In this document: one piece after another, positions 10,930 to 20,424 of the stretch
Layout of the letters: every line of letters starts with the position of its first letter
Numbering within the stretch: position 1 is the first letter of the stretch
Source: Spirochaetales bacterium Spiro_10
Lineage (GTDB): Bacteria; Spirochaetota; Spirochaetia; Treponematales; Treponemataceae
Length of the DNA: 64,000 bases
NCBI GenBank assembly: GCA_001604405.1
Contig: LVBL01000014.1
Coordinates: forward strand, 1-64,000
Reading direction: 5' to 3'
Translations under genes and position numbers: made by a program
The notes under the pieces: generated by a model
What the model saw: the letters and a program-made list of their open reading frames with translations, nothing else
The model's database searches: none
Told to the model about the DNA's origin: nothing

Positions 10930-11720
10930 GGGGAGACGCCCCCACCGGCCGCGGACGAGAAAACCAGATGATTGGCCGACCGAAGGCCGGTATCGGGATC
11001 GACGAAGGGCGTGAAGACCCAGGTGGCGCCCGCCGACTTGTTTTTGGAGTACGAACGCGCCCTGACGAGGGCGTCCGGGAGCAGACCGGCGGCCTTCCGC
11101 GCGGCGGGACCACGCTCGGCGGAGGAGGTCTCCCCGGAAGGCGGCTCGCCGCCTTTCGCCTGATCGCAGGCTAGCGCGGCGGTATACAAGAGAAAGCCGA
11201 GTTCCGCGTCGGGAAGGGCCGAGGGCGAGACCGAGGTTTCGTCGGCGAGGAGTTCGCCTCCCGCGGCGAGATCGATGACGAGATCGCAGGCCTCCTCGAG
11301 GGGAAGGGCTTCGGCCGCGGAGAAAAGGGATACGACCGACAGCCGCGGGACCGAGTCGCGCAGCCTGACGAGGTCGCGGACTACCGAGTCGGGCGCGCCC
11401 AGAAGAAGGAGGATCGAATCCTCGGGAAGCGTCTCGAGTCCGCGCAGGGTCGGGAGCCTGACCAGCATTCCGCCATCCCCGGCATCCCCGTACTCGGACA
11501 GGAGAAAGGACGCCACGGCCGGACGCGCGGCAAAGTCCTCGCCGGCGAGCAGTACCACGCGGAAGTCCGCCATGGCCCTGCGGGGCTTCCTGACCTGCGC
11601 CTCGGCTGAAACGGCGTCGTCCTCGGACGCCGGAAAAAACGAGGGATTTCTGCCGGAGCAACCAACCAGGGCAAGGCCGAACGCCGAGAAAAACGCCAGT
11701 AAAAAGATTATCCGTTTCAT
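10926..11720 (-). CDS. Lipoprotein of unknown function
   Basis: A 264-residue lipoprotein. A basic start (MKRIIF), a hydrophobic stretch and the lipobox LVGC mark a lipid anchor. The rest has alternating strands and helices that resemble a periplasmic binding fold, but I do not recognise a family. The start at 11720 is fixed by the signal sequence; the frame extends far upstream only as an antisense shadow of the Na/Pi gene. A TATTAT box ends 9 nt before the ATG without a Shine-Dalgarno site. It is coupled by an ATGA overlap to the phosphodiesterase downstream. Confidence 0.8.
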   Translation of the reverse strand: MKRIIFLLAFFSAFGLALVGCSGRNPSFFPASEDDAVSAEAQVRKPRRAMADFRVVLLAGEDFAARPAVASFLLSEYGDAGDGGMLVRLPTLRGLETLPEDSILLLLGAPDSVVRDLVRLRDSVPRLSVVSLFSAAEALPLEEACDLVIDLAAGGELLADETSVSPSALPDAELGFLLYTAALACDQAKGGEPPSGETSSAERGPAARKAAGLLPDALVRARSYSKNKSAGATWVFTPFVDPDTGLRSANHLVFSSAAGGGVSP

Positions 11721-11729
11721 GCGTTTTCC

Positions 11730-11758
11730 ATAATATACCAACTCCATCCCGTTGAAAA
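11730..11758 (-). promoter_or_regulatory. Leaderless promoter of the lipoprotein operon
   Basis: On the minus strand, TTTTCA (11753-11758), a 17-bp spacer and TATTAT (11730-11735). The start codon follows 9 nt after the -10 box. The -35 hexamer overlaps that of the divergent promoter for the Na/Pi gene. Confidence 0.55.
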
Positions 11759-11780
11759 GGGACCGTCCATCTGGTACTCT
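11752..11780 (+). promoter_or_regulatory. Leaderless promoter of the Na/Pi cotransporter gene
   Basis: TTGAAA (11752-11757), a 17-bp spacer and TACTCT (11775-11780) preceded by TGG (extended -10). The ATG at 11787 is 6 nt after the -10 box, and no Shine-Dalgarno sequence is present. Confidence 0.6.
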
Positions 11781-11786
11781 GGCGGC

Positions 11787-13442
11787 ATGAAGCAAGCGAT
11801 CATGATCCTTGAAATAATCGGCAGCCTCGGGCTCCTCCTCTACGGAATGAAGCTCATGAGCGACGGCATCCAGAAAAGCGCCGGAGAGGGCCTCCACCGG
11901 ATCCTCAATTTCATGACGGGAAACCGGTTTCTCGCCGTCCTGACCGGCCTTGGAGTCACCGCGATCGTCCAATCCTCGAGCGCGACCACGGTCATGACCG
12001 TTTCCTTCGTCAACGCGGGGCTTTTGACGCTCAAGCAGGCCATCGGGGTCATCTTCGGCGCGAATATCGGAACGACGATAACCGCCTGGATAGTCTCCCT
12101 CTTCGGCTTCAAGTTCAAGATTGCCCTCTTCGCGGTTCCCGTCTTCGGCTTCGGCTACTTTCTCACCTTCTTCCGGCGCCTCCGCAAGGAAAACCTCGGG
12201 GAGGCCCTCATGGGCTTCGGCCTCCTGTTCATGGGCCTCGACCTCCTCGCCCACTCGATGCCGAACGTCGACGCCACACAGCTCGGGTTCGTCGCCTTTT
12301 TCGCGGACAAGGGAATCTGGGGACTCTTTGTCGGGGTCTTCGTCGGCCTCGTGCTGACGGTCATACTCCACTCGTCGAGCGCGGCGACGGCGATCATCCT
12401 GACCATGTCCCACAACGGCATGCTCGGCTGGGAGTTCGCCGCGGCGATGGTGCTCGGAAGCAACATCGGAACGACGGTCGACGCCATACTCGCGGCCATC
12501 GGCACCAAGCTCAACGCGCGCAGGGCAGCGACGGTTCACGTGCTCTTCAACGTCGCCGGCACGATACTCGCGATGATCTTCTTCCACCCCTTCATCAGGC
12601 TGGTTGAGTTCATCGTTCCGGGCGGGATGAACCTCGATACCATCACCCTTCACCTGGCTATGCTCCATACCGTATTCAACACGATCAACACGCTGATCTT
12701 CCTTCCCTTCGTGAACCACATCTCGGCCTTCGTCGAGTTCCTCGTCAAGCCCGGAGACCACGAACCGCCGACGGAGTATCGCCTCGTGTTGCCGACCGTG
12801 GGCGGACGGGAAACGGCGGAGTCCTTCGTCTTCACCGCCGAGCGCGAGATACTTTCCATGTCCCTTCTCGTGCAGGAGATGTTCGACACCCTCACCTCCG
12901 TCGTATCGAAGCCCTCGTCGGCCGGAGAGGTCATCAAGCGCCTTTCGGCGCAGGAGGATTACGCGGACCAGATGCAGGAGGCTCTTTCCGCCTACCTCGT
13001 CAGGACCTCGCAGCTCCCGCTTTCCGACCGCGCGCTCGGGAACGTCCGGCTCATGCTCCGCATCGTCGACGACCTCGAAAGCATGACCGACAACGTCTTC
13101 CACGTCGCCATGCTCTTCGACCGCAGCGCGGACAAGCGGCTCGGCTTCGAGAAGGAAGACACCGACTTGCTCGAGCCGTATTTCGCCCTCGTGGGACGGT
13201 TTCTCAGGTTCATACACGCGAATCTCAACAGGCCCCTTTCGTCCGAGGCGCTCGCCGAGGCGACCGCGATGGAGGACCAGATCGACCTGTTCCGCAAAAA
13301 CCTCAAGAAGGTCGCGCGCAAGCGGCTCGAGGAGGGGGCGAACGTCAAGGCGGAGCTGCTCTACATAGACATCGTCCGTTCGGTGGAAAAGCTCGGCGAC
13401 CACGCCTTCAGCATCTCCGAGTCGCTCGCGGAGATCAGGTAA
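11787..13442 (+). CDS. Na/Pi cotransporter family protein with PhoU-like tail
   Basis: Inner-membrane sodium-dependent phosphate transporter (NptA/YjbB type), 551 residues. Two inverted membrane repeats carry the family QSSSATT and HSSSAAT motifs (about residues 66-72 and 194-200), where substrate binding is expected, and each is followed by a GANIGTT or GSNIGTT motif. From about residue 340 a soluble helical PhoU-like domain follows, which may sense phosphate or modulate transport. The start has no Shine-Dalgarno site and lies 6 nt after a -10 box. The 3' end overlaps the convergent hydrolase gene by 8 nt. Confidence 0.94.
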   Translation: MKQAIMILEIIGSLGLLLYGMKLMSDGIQKSAGEGLHRILNFMTGNRFLAVLTGLGVTAIVQSSSATTVMTVSFVNAGLLTLKQAIGVIFGANIGTTITAWIVSLFGFKFKIALFAVPVFGFGYFLTFFRRLRKENLGEALMGFGLLFMGLDLLAHSMPNVDATQLGFVAFFADKGIWGLFVGVFVGLVLTVILHSSSAATAIILTMSHNGMLGWEFAAAMVLGSNIGTTVDAILAAIGTKLNARRAATVHVLFNVAGTILAMIFFHPFIRLVEFIVPGGMNLDTITLHLAMLHTVFNTINTLIFLPFVNHISAFVEFLVKPGDHEPPTEYRLVLPTVGGRETAESFVFTAEREILSMSLLVQEMFDTLTSVVSKPSSAGEVIKRLSAQEDYADQMQEALSAYLVRTSQLPLSDRALGNVRLMLRIVDDLESMTDNVFHVAMLFDRSADKRLGFEKEDTDLLEPYFALVGRFLRFIHANLNRPLSSEALAEATAMEDQIDLFRKNLKKVARKRLEEGANVKAELLYIDIVRSVEKLGDHAFSISESLAEIR

Positions 13443-14067
13443 GGGACCGTTCCCTGCCGACGGTCGTCGACTCTCCGTGTCCGGGGAGAACGACCGTGTC
13501 GTCCGGAAGGGCAAAAAGTCTCGCGAGACTCCGCTCCATCGCGACGGGGTCGCCTCCCGGGCTGTCAGTCCGTCCCCACCCGCCGCGGAAGAGGGTATCC
13601 CCCGCGACAAGCGTTCCCGTCGCCCCGTTATAGAGGCACACGGAACCGGGGCTGTGTCCCGGGGTGTGCATGACGGTCCACCCGTCCACGACGTCTCCCT
13701 CGATCATCGTCCCCGTCAGGGACGGAACCTCTTCCCTGTACCGCCTTATATAGTTGCCCGCGCCGATCAAACCGAAGAAATCGTGATGGCGCGAGATCGC
13801 CCCCGGACCGAACCAGGACGCGTCATCGGGATGCGCGAGGATGCGCGCGTCCGGAAAGGCGCGCGCGATGGCCGGGAGGGCCGCGATATGGTCAAAATGG
13901 CCGTGGGTGCAAACGACGGAAGAAATTCGGAGGCCCGCCGCTCCGAGGTATGATATAATCGAGGAGGCCTCGCCTCCCGGATCGACGAGCATCACGCGGC
14001 CCTCTCCGACGGGTACGCACCATACGTTCTCCGAAAGCGGGCCGACGACGAATCGGGTTGTTTCCAT
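13435..14067 (-). CDS. Glyoxalase II-like metallo-beta-lactamase hydrolase
   Basis: A small cytoplasmic MBL-fold hydrolase, 210 residues. The metal motif THGHFDHI is near residues 54-61, with further ligands in HTPGHSPGS, the Asp of GDTLF, and the late PGHG motif, all expected for YcbL/GloB-like thioester hydrolases. Substrate is likely a glutathione- or other thiol-ester but is not defined. The start at 14067 (METTRFVVGP) is preferred over longer readings because a TATACT box sits 9 nt upstream at 14077-14082 and the family begins here. It is divergent from the next gene by only 31 nt and convergent with the Na/Pi gene. Confidence 0.88.
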   Translation of the reverse strand: METTRFVVGPLSENVWCVPVGEGRVMLVDPGGEASSIISYLGAAGLRISSVVCTHGHFDHIAALPAIARAFPDARILAHPDDASWFGPGAISRHHDFFGLIGAGNYIRRYREEVPSLTGTMIEGDVVDGWTVMHTPGHSPGSVCLYNGATGTLVAGDTLFRGGWGRTDSPGGDPVAMERSLARLFALPDDTVVLPGHGESTTVGRERSLT

Positions 14068-14076
14068 ACTGCCGCC

Positions 14077-14082
14077 AGTATA
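14077..14082 (-). promoter_or_regulatory. -10 box of the MBL hydrolase gene
   Basis: Minus-strand TATACT ends 9 nt before the ATG at 14067; TTATCA lies 17 bp further upstream as a weak -35 box, already inside the divergent gene. No Shine-Dalgarno site is present. Confidence 0.5.
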
Positions 14083-14098
14083 CCCGAAAGGAGCGGCC

Positions 14099-14845
14099 AT
14101 GATAATCAGGATCGCCCTCATCGCGGGCGTCGCGATGCTCGCGTACGTCATCGTGCCAGCGGTCACCTCGCGCGTCGCGTCCGCCCGCCGGCTCCGCCTG
14201 CTCTCACGGCTCAAAAACGGGATTCCCTGCACCTTCGCCGACATCGTCGACGACACGCCGCTGTTCAAGCCGGACCGGCCGCGCGGGCCGGACGACGCGC
14301 CGCTTTCTCTCGCGCCGGCGCGGACGGCCTTTCTCCTGCTCGACAAAACGGGACGCATCCGGTCCCTCGCCTGGCCCGAGATATCGGCGATCCTTGCCGG
14401 AACGACCGCCCTCGTCTATCCCCTCGGGGATGGCCGGCATGCCTGCCTCTTTCACGAGGAATTGCGCGCGCAGGACGCCGAGAAGCGCGTCGCCGCGGCG
14501 GTACTCGGCGGTTTCGCCCCGGAACGGCCCGACCCCGTCAAGCCTATATCCGTCGCGGCGGGGGCCTTCGCCGAATTCGTCATCCTGGTCGACGCCCTCA
14601 AGCGGCCCGACAGCGACGCGATAGCGGTCCTTGCCCTGCTGGCGGTATTCGGCAAGGCCCTGCCCTGGTGTCCGCCGGGCCTTTTTCTGACGCTCGCGGC
14701 GACGTCGATCGCGCGAAGGGCGCGCGGGGAACAAAAAAGCCGACGGCTTGAAACCGTCGGCCTGCTCGTCGGCGGACTCGCCGTCGCGTTAAATGTCGCC
14801 CTTATCCTCTTCGTCATCGCCAGAGTCTGGCTCCCCATACCCTGA
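14099..14845 (+). CDS. Membrane protein of unknown function
   Basis: A 248-residue protein with an N-terminal membrane segment (residues 2-22), a soluble middle part and two or three hydrophobic segments in the last 90 residues. No family recognised. The start ATG at 14099 has AAAGGAG at 14087-14093, so the longer frame upstream is rejected. Its last 57 nt overlap the convergent DbpA-domain gene, and codons near residues 212-221 double as that gene's terminator hairpin. This means a good part of its C-terminus is under two or three simultaneous sequence constraints. Confidence 0.7.
   Translation: MIIRIALIAGVAMLAYVIVPAVTSRVASARRLRLLSRLKNGIPCTFADIVDDTPLFKPDRPRGPDDAPLSLAPARTAFLLLDKTGRIRSLAWPEISAILAGTTALVYPLGDGRHACLFHEELRAQDAEKRVAAAVLGGFAPERPDPVKPISVAAGAFAEFVILVDALKRPDSDAIAVLALLAVFGKALPWCPPGLFLTLAATSIARRARGEQKSRRLETVGLLVGGLAVALNVALILFVIARVWLPIP
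14733..14761 (-). terminator. Intrinsic terminator inside the convergent gene
   Basis: Read on the minus strand: an 8-bp perfect stem GCCGACGG / CCGTCGGC (14739-14761) with a 7-nt loop, followed by six T (complement of 14733-14738). It lies 28 nt past the stop codon of the DbpA-domain gene and is wholly within the coding region of the opposite gene. Confidence 0.85.
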
Positions 14846-15811
14846 ATCCCCGTCATCGGTGCCTTCGTCGTCGTAGGACTCGGAGTCACCGTCCGCGTCA
14901 TACCCGGTTGCCCCGTCCGGGGCCCCGGCGTACCCGGTCTCGTCCGCGGTATCGACGGCGTCGGCGTTGTCGACAGGATCGGCGGAATCGCCGAGGTCGT
15001 CCGCGTCGCGCCTCGCCGGTCCTTCCTCGCGCTTGCGGGAATGGCTCACGACGAGTTTCCGTCCGCGGTATTCGATGTCGTTCAGCGCGGAAATGACCGC
15101 CTCCGCGTCCTCGGTGATGACCTGCACGAAGGAATAGTTGTCGAGCACGCGGATGTCGCCGACATGGTCGCGGTCGATCCCGGCGTTTTGCAGGATGAGG
15201 CCGATGATGTCCCTCGGGAACACGCGGCGGTTTCTGCCGATGCCCACGAACAGCGTCGTCGAGACGTCGTCGGGAAGAACGTTCCTCGGCTCGTTTTTTT
15301 CAGCCCGCTCGGCGCGATCCTCGCGTGCCGGGCGATCCTCGCGCGCGGAGCGCTCCTCGCCCCTCGACCGCTTGTCCCCGCCTTTCCGCTGGTCCTGACG
15401 GGAAGAGGCTGATTCGCCCGCGCCCTTCGCGCCGTCAGTACGGTTCCGCTCGCCGCGCGAACCGCGGTCGTTTCGCTCGTTGCGTTCGCCGCGGTCATTG
15501 CGCTCGCCGCGTTCCGCGCGGTCATTTCGCTCGTTGCGTTCGCCGCGTTCATTTCGGTCGGCACGGCCGTCACGTCGGCCAAATCGGTCGCCCCGCGGGG
15601 AACCGCTTGAGGGAATACGTCCCTCGGCGAGCAGTTTGACGAAATACGCCGCGAAATAGGAGCGCAAGGTCAGGGGAACCGACTTGCGAAAAAGGCGGCG
15701 ATAGACATTCAATAGAAACGGGTCTTCTTCTGTCTTGATCCTGGTCACGATGTCCTGAAGGCTTTCCATGATACGGCCTTCGTCGAGTTCGTCTTTTCTG
15801 TTAACAGCCAC
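14789..15811 (-). CDS. DbpA-type RNA-binding domain protein without helicase
   Basis: A 340-residue protein with a helical N-terminal domain (1-75), a long low-complexity Arg/Asn/Glu/Asp region (about 75-165) with repeats of the type RGERNDR, a DbpA-type RNA-binding domain (about 178-260; TLFVGIGRNRRVFPRDIIGLI to RGRKLVVSHSRKR) and a very acidic tail. In DEAD-box helicases such as DbpA and CsdA this domain binds structured RNA; here no helicase core exists. It may serve as an RNA chaperone or ribosome assembly factor (inference). The start is GTG at 15811 with AGGAG 6 nt upstream. Confidence 0.85.
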   Translation of the reverse strand: MAVNRKDELDEGRIMESLQDIVTRIKTEEDPFLLNVYRRLFRKSVPLTLRSYFAAYFVKLLAEGRIPSSGSPRGDRFGRRDGRADRNERGERNERNDRAERGERNDRGERNERNDRGSRGERNRTDGAKGAGESASSRQDQRKGGDKRSRGEERSAREDRPAREDRAERAEKNEPRNVLPDDVSTTLFVGIGRNRRVFPRDIIGLILQNAGIDRDHVGDIRVLDNYSFVQVITEDAEAVISALNDIEYRGRKLVVSHSRKREEGPARRDADDLGDSADPVDNADAVDTADETGYAGAPDGATGYDADGDSESYDDEGTDDGDSGYGEPDSGDDEEDKGDI

Positions 15812-15855
15812 AATACTCTCCTAAAACGGAATAATGTCACACTTTCCGGGCTTGC

Positions 15856-16794
15856 TCAATGGCAGGGTGAACCGGAAAGGTCGAGGACCGAAACATGGCC
15901 CTTCTGGAGAAACCCGGCGCGATGGAGCGCCGGAAGGAATGTCGGCGGGACGACGGGGGCAGCGAAGACGATCCAGCGGAAACCTCGATCCGCCCAGTAG
16001 CCTATGGTCCGCGCGAGAAGCTCCTTGCCGATGCCCATCCCGCGGAATTCCGGGCACACGGCGACGACGGAGAGCAAAACGACGCGCGTTCCGCCGGAGG
16101 GATACGGCGCCGACGAGGCGAACGCCACGACGTCCCCCTCAAGTCCCTCGACGGCGAGAACGTAACCGCCAGGCCCGGTTCCGGCCGGGGGCGCGACGAT
16201 CCCCGAGAGGGCGGAAACAGCCTCGGCGAGATCGGCGGGCAGCGATTCGGCTATCTCGCGGACCGCGTCGGCCCGGATTCCGGCGAGCGCGCCCGAGTCG
16301 GCCTCCGTGGCCTCCCTGAACAGGAAATCCTGGGCGACGATCTCCTCGGTTTCCTCCGGTTCGGCTCCGATCCGCTCGAGTCCCCAAAAATCCCTGAGAC
16401 CGTTATACCATTCAAGGACGATGCCGCGCATCTCGCGTTCCTTGAACAGGTACCACATGCGCTCGATTTCCGGGTAGCCCTTCAGGATGTTCTTGAAACT
16501 CCGGAAAACGCCGTGACCCGAGGCGAGCGCGACCCTGAGTTCCTCCCGCGCGACGGGATTCCTCAGTTGCGCGGTAAAACGGTCCATCATCCTGAATCCG
16601 CTCACGGAATCCCATACGGGGATGGAATAGTACCGGTCGTTCGCGTCGTCGAACACGGACGTTTCGGCCGCATCCGGGCGATCCCGCTCCGCGACGCAGC
16701 GTCCCTCGGCCGAATCGAAGAGAAACCGGCCCGTTTGGTCTTCCATCGCGAAGATTATCTCGTCGGTCAACTCCGGCGTCAGCTCGAATTCCAT
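15856..16794 (-). CDS. UPF0158 domain-GNAT acetyltransferase fusion
   Basis: A 312-residue two-domain protein. Residues 1-140 match the UPF0158 pattern (YYSIPVWDSVSGFRMMDRF, FRSFKNIL, WYLFKEREM, EWYNGL). Residues about 158-305 form a GNAT fold with the acetyl-CoA loop in the CPEFRGMGIGKELL segment. It is probably an N-acetyltransferase of unknown substrate. The start at 16794 (MEFELTPE) is preferred to one 6 codons upstream because a minus-strand TAAAAT box (16803-16808, preceded by TGC) ends 8 nt before it. Divergent from enolase. Confidence 0.82.
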   Translation of the reverse strand: MEFELTPELTDEIIFAMEDQTGRFLFDSAEGRCVAERDRPDAAETSVFDDANDRYYSIPVWDSVSGFRMMDRFTAQLRNPVAREELRVALASGHGVFRSFKNILKGYPEIERMWYLFKEREMRGIVLEWYNGLRDFWGLERIGAEPEETEEIVAQDFLFREATEADSGALAGIRADAVREIAESLPADLAEAVSALSGIVAPPAGTGPGGYVLAVEGLEGDVVAFASSAPYPSGGTRVVLLSVVAVCPEFRGMGIGKELLARTIGYWADRGFRWIVFAAPVVPPTFLPALHRAGFLQKGHVSVLDLSGSPCH

Positions 16795-16802
16795 TGCGTT
16801 TG

Positions 16803-16808
16803 ATTTTA
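16803..16808 (-). promoter_or_regulatory. Extended -10 box of the GNAT fusion gene
   Basis: Minus-strand TGC-TAAAAT ends 8 nt before the ATG at 16794. There is no Shine-Dalgarno site. The -35 region is poor, which suits an extended -10 promoter. Confidence 0.5.
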
Positions 16809-16830
16809 GCACAGAATACCCGTATTATAA

Positions 16831-18162
<1,332 letters not shown>

Positions 18163-18210
18163 TCGGGTCGCGCGGGCATACCGGCTCGCGCGACGGCGCC
18201 GAATCGCGGG

Positions 18211-18245
18211 AAGCCCCGGGGCAGCGGCCTTCGGGGCTTTTTTTT
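18211..18245 (+). terminator. Intrinsic terminator of enolase
   Basis: Stem AAGCCCCG (18211-18218) / CGGGGCTT (18232-18239) with a run of eight T ending at 18245, 49 nt past the enolase stop. Confidence 0.9.
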
Positions 18246-18256
18246 GAAAAAAGTTG

Positions 18257-18285
18257 TGGACACGGGAAGGGCCATTCCCTATACT
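18257..18285 (+). promoter_or_regulatory. Leaderless promoter of the MATE exporter gene
   Basis: TGGACA (18257-18262), a 17-bp spacer and TATACT (18280-18285). The ATG is 9 nt further and has no Shine-Dalgarno site. It begins right after the enolase terminator, so the two units are separate. Confidence 0.7.
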
Positions 18286-18294
18286 CCCGTCACT

Positions 18295-19770
18295 ATGGAA
18301 AAATCGATAAAAACGGGCCCGATCGGCCCGACGCTGGTGCGGCTCTCGCTTCCCGTCCTCGCGGGTCAGGCGTTCAACCTTCTGTACAACATCGTCGACA
18401 CCTGGTTCATCGCGCGGATCGACCCCTCGGATCCCTGGCTCGTCGGCGCGACGGGACTCGTGTTCCCCGTGTTCTTTCTCTTTCTCGCGATGAGTTTCGG
18501 CATCTCGGGCGGCGTGTCGTCCCTCGTCGCGCGCGCCATCGGCGCGGACCGGTCGCACGAGCTCGACCGCACCGTGGAAAGCGGCATCTTTCTCGCGATA
18601 GCCGCGGGCGCGATCACACTCGCGGCGATCTATCCCGTCGCGTCTCCCCTGCTCGCCCTGTTCGGCGGCACCGGACTCATCCTCGACTACGGGCTCGAGT
18701 ACCTGTTCTGGCTCCTCCCCGTCGTCCCCTTCCTGTTCCTGAGCGCGGTCTTCATCGGGATACTGCAGGGTGAGGGGCGCGCGCAGCACATCATGGTCGG
18801 CATGATGCTCGGAACCGTCGCGAACATCGTACTCGATCCCGTGCTCATTTTCGGCGCCGGCATGGGAATCGCGGGAGCGGGGCTCGCGACGGCGGCGGGC
18901 AACGCGATCACCTTCATCTACCTGCTCATCGTGTTCCTCACGAGAAAGTCGCGCGTCGCCGTGCACTGGAAGGCCTCGAACGTCTCGTTTCCCGTCATCG
19001 GCGAGATACTCCGCGTGGGCATCCCCCAGAGCCTCATGAACTTTCTCGCGTCGGTCAGCTTCATCTTCTATAACAGGATCATGATCGCCATCAACCCGAT
19101 GATACTCACCGCCTTCACGCTCTACTCGCGGCTCGAGCAGTTCGCGCTCATCCCGATCTGGTCCCTCATGAGCGGCCTTTCCGCCGTCGCGGGACAGGCC
19201 GCGGGCGCCCGGGACTTCCCGCGGCTCAGGCGCGCGTCGCGGACGGCGAGCCGCATGGCGATGGCCGTCAACGGATCGCTCCTCGTCGTGTTCGCGCTTT
19301 CGAGCCCGTTTCTCTTCAGGCAGTTTCAGTCCGACGCGCGCGTACTGGATTTGGCGGGTATCATCGTTCCCTGGATGGCGATCGCGACCTTCCTGACCGT
19401 GCCGATATTCATCATCACGACCATCATGTCGGCCGCGGGGTTCGCGAACCGGAGCCTCGCGCTTACGGCCGTGCGCATCTACGGATTCAACGTTCCGGCG
19501 TGCGCCGTCTCGGCCTACGTTTTCAGGGGAAACATCCTGGCCGTCATGCAAGCCATCCCGGTCGCCTCCGCGCTTTCGCTCGTTCTGGCCCACGCGGTTC
19601 AGCGGAATTTCTTCCGGGGACTCGAATCGGGGAAACTGGCCGTACGTTTTTCAGCAAAAGCCTCCGCCGACCAAGCCGCCTCGGAGCAGGCTGCTGCCGC
19701 GCAGGGGGCCGCCGCGCAAACCGCCGACGCCGGTCAGGCCAACGCCGGTCAGACGGAGGCCGGCCGTTAG
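18295..19770 (+). CDS. MATE family efflux transporter
   Basis: Multidrug/toxin exporter of the MATE (MOP) superfamily, 491 residues, about twelve membrane segments in two related halves. Typical motifs include LSLPVLAGQAFNLLYNIVDTWFIAR at the start of the first half and IPQSLMNFLASVSFIFYNR at the start of the second. It should use a sodium or proton gradient to expel cationic compounds. The last 35 residues are an Ala/Gln/Gly-rich repetitive tail (ADAGQANAGQTEAG type), probably a repeat-expanded 3' end. The start at 18295 (MEKSIKTGPIG) is set by the promoter; the longer frame to 18244 lies within it. The stop overlaps the clpP stop by 4 nt. Confidence 0.93.
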   Translation: MEKSIKTGPIGPTLVRLSLPVLAGQAFNLLYNIVDTWFIARIDPSDPWLVGATGLVFPVFFLFLAMSFGISGGVSSLVARAIGADRSHELDRTVESGIFLAIAAGAITLAAIYPVASPLLALFGGTGLILDYGLEYLFWLLPVVPFLFLSAVFIGILQGEGRAQHIMVGMMLGTVANIVLDPVLIFGAGMGIAGAGLATAAGNAITFIYLLIVFLTRKSRVAVHWKASNVSFPVIGEILRVGIPQSLMNFLASVSFIFYNRIMIAINPMILTAFTLYSRLEQFALIPIWSLMSGLSAVAGQAAGARDFPRLRRASRTASRMAMAVNGSLLVVFALSSPFLFRQFQSDARVLDLAGIIVPWMAIATFLTVPIFIITTIMSAAGFANRSLALTAVRIYGFNVPACAVSAYVFRGNILAVMQAIPVASALSLVLAHAVQRNFFRGLESGKLAVRFSAKASADQAASEQAAAAQGAAAQTADAGQANAGQTEAGR

Positions 19771-20405
19771 GGAAGCTCTTTCCTGGCCTCGATCACCTTC
19801 GAGACGAGGCCGTAGTCCCTGGCCTCCGCGGCGTTCATCCAGAAGTCGCGGTCGGTGTCACGGGACACCTGGGCTACGTCCTTGCCGGTCTCCTTGGAGA
19901 TGAGCTCGTTGATCCGGACGCGCATCTTCTCGAGCTCGAGGGCGTGTATCTCGATCTCCGTCGCGACGCCCTTTATGCCGGAAAGCGGCTGGTGTATGAG
20001 GTAGTGGCTGTTGGGAAGCGCGAGGCGTCGCTCCTTGGGGGCGGCCAGCAGTATGATGGACCCGGCGCTCGCGACGAGCCCCATGCCGATCGTATACACG
20101 GGCGCGTTGACGAAGCGTATCATGTCGAATATGGCGAATCCCGCGTCGGCGTCCCCGCCGGGCGAGTCGATGAACACGCGGATGGGCTCGTCGGAGTCGG
20201 CCTCGAGCACGAGGAGCTGCCGCACGACCTTTTCGGCGAGGGGCTTGTTGATCTCGCCCGAGAGGATGATCTGGCGCGTCTTGATGAACTTGTGCATCAG
20301 GGGATCTACCTGAGCCTCGCCCTTTCCGCCGCAGCCTTCTTCTTCGTCGTCCTCGTCGTTGCGCATGGCCCGTATCGCCGCATTGTCCGTATATGTTGAT
20401 TTCAC
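19767..20405 (-). CDS. clpP: ATP-dependent Clp protease proteolytic subunit
   Basis: Serine peptidase of the Clp complex, 212 residues. Catalytic Ser113 (VASAGS) and His138 (LIHQP) are clear, and Asp lies near residue 188 in TDRDFWMNAAEA. It degrades proteins unfolded by ClpA/C/X. The start is GTG at 20405, with AAAGGAG 8 nt before it; the longer frame to 20456 would cross a terminator and hairpin. An unusual acidic N-terminal stretch (about residues 15-32, with EDDEEEG) replaces the short processed propeptide of most ClpP, so this may be a ClpP2-like paralogue (inference). Confidence 0.92.
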   Translation of the reverse strand: MKSTYTDNAAIRAMRNDEDDEEEGCGGKGEAQVDPLMHKFIKTRQIILSGEINKPLAEKVVRQLLVLEADSDEPIRVFIDSPGGDADAGFAIFDMIRFVNAPVYTIGMGLVASAGSIILLAAPKERRLALPNSHYLIHQPLSGIKGVATEIEIHALELEKMRVRINELISKETGKDVAQVSRDTDRDFWMNAAEARDYGLVSKVIEARKELP

Positions 20406-20424
20406 AGCGTTTGCTCCTTTATTG

